Shown: positions 27,001 to 36,000 of the stretch, in pieces
Position numbering within the stretch: the stretch's first letter is position 1
Layout of the letters: the number at the start of each line of letters is the position of its first letter
Source of the DNA: Haemonchus contortus
Taxonomy: Eukaryota; Nematoda; Chromadorea; Rhabditida; Trichostrongylidae
Assembly (NCBI GenBank): GCA_000469685.2
Contig: LS997563.1
Location: 17,778,757-17,842,756, forward strand
Reading direction: 5' to 3'
DNA: 64,000 nt
Program-made: the position numbers and the translations under genes
The notes under the pieces: model-generated
Seen by the model: the letters and a program-made list of their open reading frames with translations, nothing else
Told to the model about the DNA's origin: nothing
Database searches by the model: none

Positions 27001-30000
27001 AGTATCATAGAGGCATTTTGAGAGAAGCTTGTGCTCATTATTTGAATTCTGCCTCTCATTCTTTCTATTACTTCGGCTCTCCAATTCACTGAATTCGTTC
27101 CTGCATAGGAGCAATCACACAGTTGTCAATTATTGTTGCCGTTCTTGATGCCTTACACTTAACTGTATTCAAAATTATGATCACTGTCATCTCCACTTGT
27201 ATATTGTTCCTCGTCTGGTAGTTGTGATGGCTAATTTCCTTTCTTCGAAGGGACAGTTCACGGTGATTTCGAGGTACCCCTTTTTATTCGAAAAGCGGGA
27301 GTATATGTTGGGAATGGTTCAGCGGTAGTGAAGAAAGTGAGAAAATTCGCCGATTACGAGAAAAATCAGGCTCCTTAATAGTAGGAATAGTGGAGGTTGG
27401 ACCATATTGCCATGACGGAAATAACATGGGAGGGGTATTCGGACGAGACTTCAGTTGTTGCAATTTCGCAAAGATTCAGTTCTTAAAGCCGCAACTGTCC
27501 AAAATTGTCTTCCACTGTCGCTATTGGTCATGACATGTTTTTTAAACTTCCTACATGTGTTCCCTCGTGAATGATGCAGTCTTTACAGTATTGGTGTAAC
27601 TCGTTCGAGGATACACACGGTGCATTCTTCAAGCCTTTATAACGCCCTAACTAGGCTATTTTCCGAAATAATAGCGTCAGGTATGGTATATCAGCGGGAG
27701 TCGAATTCATCGTATGGGGAAGTCTCAGAAACCATTTTCATCGTGAATTGTGCCTCCAAGTGTGCCTAGACATGTTAAGCCACATTATCTGATGAGCTGT
27801 CATTTGATAGAAAGGCGAAACCCATTTGGGCATGCCTTAATTTTGAAGTTAGCGCTCGATGTGCGGCAAGTGTTATACTACAACTGCCTAATAGTTTTTA
27901 TCAAGCTTGAATGTCCGGTAATCTGTTTTAAGGTAGTCAACTCTCTTAAAAGGGGAGGAAAATGTGTCGTGTTGACCTCTCACTCAATGGGCGAAAGTGA
28001 GGCATTGTGCGACAAAGTGGCAATCATGGTGAATGGAACCATTAGGTGCGTGGGTAAGTTATCGAACCTGCTCTGACGGACATAATAGAGAAAGAAATTC
28101 TTAGGATCACCTTTATTTATCAAAAATCGATACGGTACTGGCTACAACATTCGGTTTCGTATGCGTTCTACGGGTACTGAAGAGAGCTCTATGGTTGTCG
28201 ATCGTTTCAAAACGATTTTCCCAAGTGCTGTACTTCAGGTGAGTCGTAAAAAGAAGGATCAAGTGTGTAGAGATTTCTCCATAATTCGGGTCGAAATGAA
28301 CCACACTTGGATCATTTGAATTAAATGTTTTCATGGTCAATGCAGTGAGTTACCGATATGGGAAGGATAGTGGGTTGAAGTGGGCGCTCAAGATAAGATG
28401 CATCCTACTTTATATAAATAGCTGGTGTGTCTGTTGGTGTGTCGGCGTGTGTGCTTGACCGGATTATAACTCCTCTTCCCGTGGACGTGATGAGTTAAAA
28501 TTTGGTAGGACAGGACGGGAATGCTCAAGGCAGGCAGCATGACCAGACTCAGTGGGCGGGGCTTGCGCGATAGAAATTTTCGACCGCAAATTAATATCTC
28601 CTCTTCCAGTGGACCTAGAACGTTCAAATTCAGTAGGAGCACAAACAGAAGGATAGGATCACTAATGGCAGGTAACAGGACACGACTTCGCCCACAGGCG
28701 GGGGGCGTGCGATAGAAATTTTGGACCGCAGATTCATAACTCCTGTTTAATTGGACCCAGCGGATTATAAAATCCTATTAACAGAGGAACCTCGGCATTT
28801 CAATAAGTGATTTAGGGTGTGACGGGATCGTAGGTACTCTGCGACAGGAACCGATGACAGCTTATAAGAGAAGATAAGGGGATGAATCCTAACCCTTCGG
28901 TATTTACGGTGCAGCTTCGGCTGTTCAATATGTTCCATTCGATAAGACGGGATGCTAGACTAGGGTGACAAAAGTGAGTGGTAAGTGCAAAAAAAGGGAC
29001 CCGTCAGTAGCACTACGATAAGTAGATGAAGGATTTGTTCATTTCTTGCTATTAGATTACGACCGCTACCCAGCAAGCTCGATGAAGGATCCTTCTTTGT
29101 CGATATCATTCGCGACAATACTCAACCGACCTCCAGTAATCTGGAATTCTCAATAAATGATCTTTCCATAAAGAAAAGGATCCATTGATAATGACATCTG
29201 ATAATGGTGTTATCATCACTGGAAATACTGTGGATACATGTTCTGTATTAGACATGTTGTTCAGTTCAGTGATAACAGCTTGGAAAATCCCTGGAAAAGT
29301 TGACATATTTGAGAACCAAAGATACCGCTAGGAATAAGGTGGAGCAGCCTTAAACGGCATTTCGGAAGGAATCGTAGGATGTATTTGGCATAGATGTGTT
29401 CTGCTTAAAGGTACAGTTTACGATCATTTTGGGCAATCTGATTATGACGGAAAATGGAAGATAAGGTGGGAATAGTGCAGTGAAGGCGAGAAAAGTGCGT
29501 GAATCCGCGTTTCCATTGTGATGGAAGGCTCAAAAAAAAATCGTTAAGAAGAAGGTGGACGAGAAGAAGATCAGAAAAATCAAGAAGAGGAGCCGCCATA
29601 GATCGCCAACCTTATGAGACTTTCGGAACGCGCACTGCGGCGAAATAACAGCAGTTAACAAAACATCAAGTCGAAACAAGCTCCATAGTGTAAAGCTTAC
29701 AGCCTAACGATTCAGTGCTGATATTGACCGACCGGCTCAACGCGTTGTACTTGTGAGTGCTAATATGTTATGGCATAGAGGCCATTGAGAAGGGCAAGCG
29801 GGGTCTCGATAGTGTAAGGGATAGAGCACGGTGCCCGGAAAGACAAGTGCGGGTTCGAGTCCCGTCCGAGGCTGAAGTCTAGTCCATAAATCGACAACCT
29901 TGTGCGAAGAACGAGTGTTCGGACGGGCTATACAATGTGTGTCGTTGCGTACGTGTGGGTCATGGTGCGAATAGCTGACTTCAGGAAGCAGAAATGTCTC

Positions 30001-33000
30001 TCAAAATTCATTCACTCATAAGCATAAGTTAACAATAACGCTAGTAACAGCGAAAAGAGTCCACTTGTTCAACCTCTTGAAATAGAAAATTAAATGAGGG
30101 ATCGCAGCAGCAAAAATAATAACAGAGAATGAAAGAATAGGAGAGAAACATCGCCTCATTACTCGGCGACTGTGTGGGTCCTAGAGCGAATATTGCAAAC
30201 TGTGTCGCCTCGGCACTCGTCTGACGTGACGTCGGTCGAGGTGCGGGGCATCCGGCCCTTCTCGTACTAGGGCTCCCCTCTAGATGCCCTAAATATTATT
30301 TCTGGACCCGACAGCGTTCTTCCTGTTAGCCCTGACAAGGAAGGTCTTTCAGGGCGTGGGACGCTTTTTAAAAATGGTTATTTGCATGGTATAGGGGCAT
30401 GAGGACTGAGGCAGGGATAGCCGAGTGGATAAGAGTGCAGGCTCACGTCTGCACTTAGAGGGAGTGCGAGTTCGATCCCTGCCGAGGCAACTCCATGCCT
30501 TGCAAAATTTGCAAAAATGGTATCGGTACCAGCGTCAGGCCAGGTTGACAGGCCGGCTGATGGTGAAACCAGTCACAACAAATATGTCTAAAGTCTCAAA
30601 GAGTATCCGTGATAAAGCTAGGACGTCACCCGGAAGTGGCGCACAGGGCCCTCGCCTGAGTTCTGTGGACAGTATGCGAGGGCTACCGAGGAGTGAACGA
30701 CCTCGGCCAAAGAAGTTAGTTCGAATAGGGACTCTAAATGTGGGATCGCTTACTGGGAAGTCCCGGGAAGTCGCTGATCTTATGAAGCGCAGGAACATCC
30801 AGGTCCTATGCCTTCAGGAGACCCGCTGGAAGGGAGCAAAGGCCAGAGAAATCGGAGAGGGTGTCAAACTCTTCTACAACGGAGAAGACACCAAACGAAA
30901 TGGTGTGGCTGTAGCAGTGGCAGACTCCCTGAAAGACTCTGTCTCCGCCGTCAACAGGGTCAGCAGTCGAATCATATCGGTGAGGATAGACACGAAGGAG
31001 GGGAACTGGACAATAATATCAGTGTACGCACCTCAAGCCGGCTGCCCCAACTACGAAAAAGATGAGTTCTATCAGAGCCTTGACGAGACCATCCGATCGG
31101 TCCCGGAGGAGGACTATCTCACCATAGCAGGTGACCTGAATGGGCACGTCGGCAGTGAAAGGAGGGGACTAGAAAGGGTGCATGGAGGTAAAGGTGTAGG
31201 AGTCAGAAACGATGAGGGAGAAAGGGTCCTTGCCCTGGCTATAGCTCACGACTTGGCAATCTGCAGCACCTTCTTCGCGAAAAGGAAAACCCAGAAGGTA
31301 ACCTACAGCAGTGGAGGGAAAGAAACGGAAATAGATCATGTGCTGGTAAGAAGATTGTCCCTCAAAACTGTAAAAGACATCAAGGTACTGCCCGGAGAAG
31401 ACTTGGCACCACAGCACAGACCTCTACTAGCAGACATAGCCATCGATCTTCCCAAGAAATCGAGGACAAGAACGGAACGGAGGATCCGGTGGTGGAAGTT
31501 GCACCAATCCGAAAGAGAACACCTCAAAGAGAAGATACTGGAAGCTGGACTTCCAAATCCCTAAGGGCCGATCCAGCAGACTTGGAGCAACGCTGTGGAG
31601 GTCATCCTGCGATGTGCAAAGGAAACGCTGGGGGAAACTCGAGGTGGTTTCCGAGGGGACAAGGAAGCATGGTTCTGGAACGATGAAGTCCAACGAGTTG
31701 TGAGGCAGAAGAAATCGGCTTACAAGCGCTGGCAAAAGACACAGGCTCCAGAGGACCTAGCTGCCTACAGAACTTCCAAGAGGCTCGCCAAGGCTGCTGT
31801 CGCGAAGGCGAAGAACACGGAAATGGGCGCCTTGTATGAGAAACTCGACAGTCGAGAAGGAGAGAAGTTCGTCTTCCGCCTGGCGAAAGCGCGTCACCGC
31901 GCCACCCAGGACATCGGAGTAGTGAAGTCCGTCAGGAACAGCGAGGGTGCCATACTGAGGAAGCCTGGCGAGGTCAGGCGTAGGTGGAAGGAATACTTCG
32001 ACGAGCTCCTCAACGAAGAATTCGCCGGCCAGAACAGCTCCCAACTAGAGGCAACGGCTGGCCCAATCAATCTCTGGACGGAGAATGAGGTGCGTAGAGC
32101 AATGGGAAAGATGAAGGTTGGGAAGGCAACTGGCCCGGATGGAGTACCGATCGAGGCATGGAAAGCGCTCGGAGAGTACGGGGTAAAATGGCTCACCCGA
32201 TTCCTGAACACTGTCACCGCTGAAGGAAGAATCCCAGATGCATGGAGGAGAAGTATCATCGTTCCAATCTTCAAGCAGAAAGGGGACGCCATGGCGTGTT
32301 CCAACTACCGCGGAATCAGGTTGACTACTCACACGATGAAGCTGTACGAGCGGCTGGTCGACTCAAGATTGAGAGAACTGGTCCCAATCTCACAGAAGCA
32401 ATTCGGCTTCATGCCTGAAAGGTCTACAACGGACGCCATCTTCATAGCTAGACAAGTTATGGAGAAGTATCGAGAAAAGCGTAGACCCTGCTACATAGCC
32501 TTCCTCGATCTGGAGAAGGCTTTCGACCGTCTCCCGCGACAGGTCCTCTGGAGAGCGCTCCGAAAACGAAAGGTTCCAGAACACCTGATCTCTCTGGCGA
32601 AGGACATGTACGATGGCTCCACCACAACAATACGCACCCCACACGGCCAAACCGGAGCAATAGATGTCACGGTTGGAGTACACCAGGGATCAGCTCTAAG
32701 CCCGTTCCTCTTCCTCCTCACGATGGACGTCATCACAGAAGAACTCATGGATGGGCCACTGAAGACCATCCTCTACGCTGATGACATCGCTCTGATAGCG
32801 GAGAGCAAGGATGAACTCCAGGATAAACTCCAGAATTGGCAGAGGGTATTGGCGGAGAGTGGACTCCGGCTGAACGTGAAGAAGACCAAGTTTCTCAGCT
32901 CCGAGGAGGGCACGGAGTCAATCGTCGACGGTCGCGGGGAAGCCATCGAAAAGGTCCAGGACTTCCGCTATCTGGGGAGTGATCTAGCCGCTGATGGTAG

Positions 33001-36000
33001 CGTGGACCAAGCCGTAAAATCCCGAATAAATGCGGCATGGATGAAGTGGAGGGAGTCCACCGGTATCCTCTGCGACCGTCGGTGCTCCAGGACCCTGAAA
33101 GGAAAGGTGTATCGGACAGTGGTAAGGCCCACGATGCTCTACGGCAGCGAGTGTTGGCCCGTGAGTAAATCCCACGAAGGACAACTCCACTCCGCTGAAA
33201 TGAGAATGCTCAGATGGGCCTGCGGCTGGACGCGGCTGGATCGGGTCAGAAATGAAGACGTCAGGACGGCTATGCAAACAGCTCCAATTCAACTGAAGAT
33301 GAGAGAGCAGCGCCTGCGATGGTTCGGGCATGTGCTAAGAAGACCACAGAACCATCCGATAAGGGAAGCAATGGAATTCGAGGCTCAAGGTAAGCGACCA
33401 CGACGAGCCCCAAAGAAGAGATGGCGGGACGTGATCAAGAAGGACCTCGCCGAAACCAAGGTGACGGCAGAAGATGCCGTAGATAGAATGAAATGGAGAC
33501 GGCTGACAAGAACAGCGGACCCTGCGACGGCGCGGGATTAACGCTAGGGAGAAGAAGAAGAAGGGGCATGAGCACTGAGTATAAAACTATGGTCCATTTC
33601 CGCTAAATGGCCTTCTGAATGCCAAAAAACGACTGAAAACGATTTTGTTAGGAATCGCCGTTTTGACCCACTCAGCGTCGTTTGTTTCACTCATGGCGTC
33701 GACTGTCCGTACAGTAGAAGGCGCCGGTTGACTGCGCATCGAAAGTAACGTGAAAGGTAGCCAAAAAAGGGGGCCACATGTTGAAAAGTACGAGGTAGTT
33801 TCATATAGGCTCTCCACGGTTAAGCTGCCAGCAGCGTCGGATGGCGTGGTGGATAGCGAAGACTTCGAGGAAGGACTGCTAGGATGGGTTGATGGTTCGG
33901 AAACTCCGGGCTTTGTCGCTTTTGCATTTTATGCTGCCACCTCCAGATTGGCTACATATTGCGCCAGGGCCAAAGCAAATGCCTGACTGGTCATGGTCGT
34001 GACCAGGACCAGCCAGGCACACCTCTACAAACCGTTAGAATTTGTTGTGTGGAGCGCTATCAGTGGAGGAGCTTCCAGGCTTCACGCTCCCAAGAGTATA
34101 AAGGTGCCTCTTAAATTCACACTAAACAAGTGTTGTAATGGGGGGCCCGAACCCTATGGTTCCTATTTAATGGGAGCTGTCCTCGACCTCGTTCGTCAAT
34201 GCAAAGACAACAGGATTCCCGATCCCGACCTTCCTCTGGGCGTCCACTACGGACTCCTGTGGGAAAACCAATCAGACTCCCTTTCAATTCATCTTCTTGC
34301 TGAAGCATCCATGAGCATTAGGCTTGATATAAAAAGTTGTCAGCCCTGAAGGAAATCATTCTAGCGCCAGATCACTAGATGATGACTAGATGAAGGGTCT
34401 CGGCGATACTCGTTCCCAAGCTATGATCCCCTAACTTCGCGGCCGTATGAAGGGCTGGCAGGACACGAACAAGAAGGGCATAGCTGAAGTCGAGGTGACC
34501 AGAAGATGAGCGACTGATGGTGAGGAGAGAAGGAAATGGAGATGACCAACCAGAATAGTGGATAAAAACCCTTCAACGGCGCGAGATCAACGCTAGGGTA
34601 GAAAAGGTGAAATCATCGGAATTAGATGAGCCTTTCATCAGTTTTGAAGGAATTCGGTCAAAATAAAACAACAATCAAACCATTACTGTCCATAGCATTA
34701 ATTGTATGGACGTGCAATGTCCATACAATGTTCGAAGACCAGATGATATGATATTGAGTTTTGTGACTACAAACTACGTGAGGAAGTTGAGAGGGGGGGG
34801 GGGATAGGAAAGGAGGACTCGGAGGTAGGAACGGAGGACTGGGAGTGTTGAGCCTGGAAGCTCCTTCACTGATCACTTATTGTGCGTCACACAACAAATT
34901 CCAACGGCTTGTAGAGGTTATGTGCCTGACTGGTCCTGGTCACGACCATGACCAGTCAGGCACTTGCTTTGGCCCTGGTGCAATATGGAGCCAATCTGGA
35001 GGTGGCAGCATAAAATGCGAAAAGGGCAAAGCCCGGAGAACCATCAACCCATCCTAGTCGTCCTTCCTCGAAGTCCTCATCGCTATCCATCACACCATCC
35101 GATGCTGCTGGCAGCTCAGCCGTGGAAACCCTATATGAAACTTCCCCGCACTTTCAACATGTGGCCCCCTTTTTTGGCTACCTTTCACGTTATTTACGAT
35201 GCGCAGTCAACTGGCGCCTTCTACTGTACGGACAGTCGACGCCATGAATGAAACGAACGGCGCTGAGTGGGTTAAAACGGCGGTTTCTGACAAAATCGTT
35301 TTCAGTCGTTTTTTGGCATTCAGAAGGCCATTTAGCGGAAATGGACCATAGTTTTATACTCAGTGCTCATGCCCCTATACCATGCAAAAAACCATTTTCA
35401 AAAAGCGTCCCACGCCCTGAAAGACCTTCCTTGTGAGAGCTGCTTGCGTGCTCCACTCATTTAGCTTTTCGACGTTGTTGCGTTTTTAAGATGTGGTATA
35501 ATCATAGAACAATGGCTGCTTTCATAGTCCGCCGGCGCGCGTGCCGGCGTGCCGGCGGAGGCAGTGCTAGGGTGGAGGAGGGAGGCAGACAGTGTAAGGC
35601 AAACAGTCCACGCCCCTTCGAAGGTTGTTTGTTTTCAACCCCTCGAAGGGGCGTGGACTGTACGCCGTCGAGATGGGACTATTTCATAGAATCACTATCC
35701 CCATTGCCACATTCCCAGTAGCAGCTTCGACGTACATCAAGCTGTAGTTGACCTAATTCATCGTTTCTTTCAGGAAACACATGGTGCTATTCTGCACTTT
35801 GAGCTTCCGCCTCCATGTGACCTTCCCAAGCTTTTCGAGTTCACCTCACTTCATGCCGGAGACTTAGTGCTGTCGTTTTCGGTCCGCCAATTTTGCTCTA
35901 ATGCCTTTATACTTCTTCCCTAACATTTTATTCAATTTCAGATATCTCAGAACAGTCTTGATCAAGCATTTGTGAACTTCGTGAAAGAGCAAACAGATCC

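Larger units (their letters stand above)
30411..33562 (+). mobile_element. RTE-type non-LTR retrotransposon with tRNA-like 5' head
   Basis: A nearly intact non-LTR element bounded by 17-bp target duplications. It consists of a tRNA-like head (30411-30488), a short leader, one long frame for endonuclease and reverse transcriptase, a 3' end a few bases after the stop, and an (AGA)n tail, as is usual for RTE. It lies in the same direction as the ABCA host gene, inside its intron. Closely similar but decayed pieces occur at 95-645, 34440-34605, 37100-39840 and 39880-40330. Confidence 0.95.
30335..35434. mobile_element. Long-armed foldback DNA element carrying a nested RTE
   Basis: Outer ends ACAAGGAAGGTCTTTCAGGG at 30335 and the exact mirror ending at 35434. 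The right arm (about 34919-35434) pairs with a left arm made of 30335-30410 plus 33580-34023 once the RTE is ignored. That gives arms of roughly 515 bp and an element of about 1.93 kb. Inner arm ends carry an imperfect palindrome, TGCCTGACTGGTC...GACCAG. The interior holds a 118-residue unrecognised frame and an RTE 3' fragment. No transposase was seen, so it is non-autonomous. Confidence 0.88.

Noticed and set aside
29806..29880. Candidate functional tRNA gene
   Set aside because: The B box is perfect, but acceptor-stem pairing is poor and the segment recurs inside SINE copies at 52 kb.
30411..30488. Independent tRNA-Leu/Ser gene upstream of the RTE
   Set aside because: It starts exactly at the target duplication and is repeated at the head of another RTE copy, so it belongs to the element.
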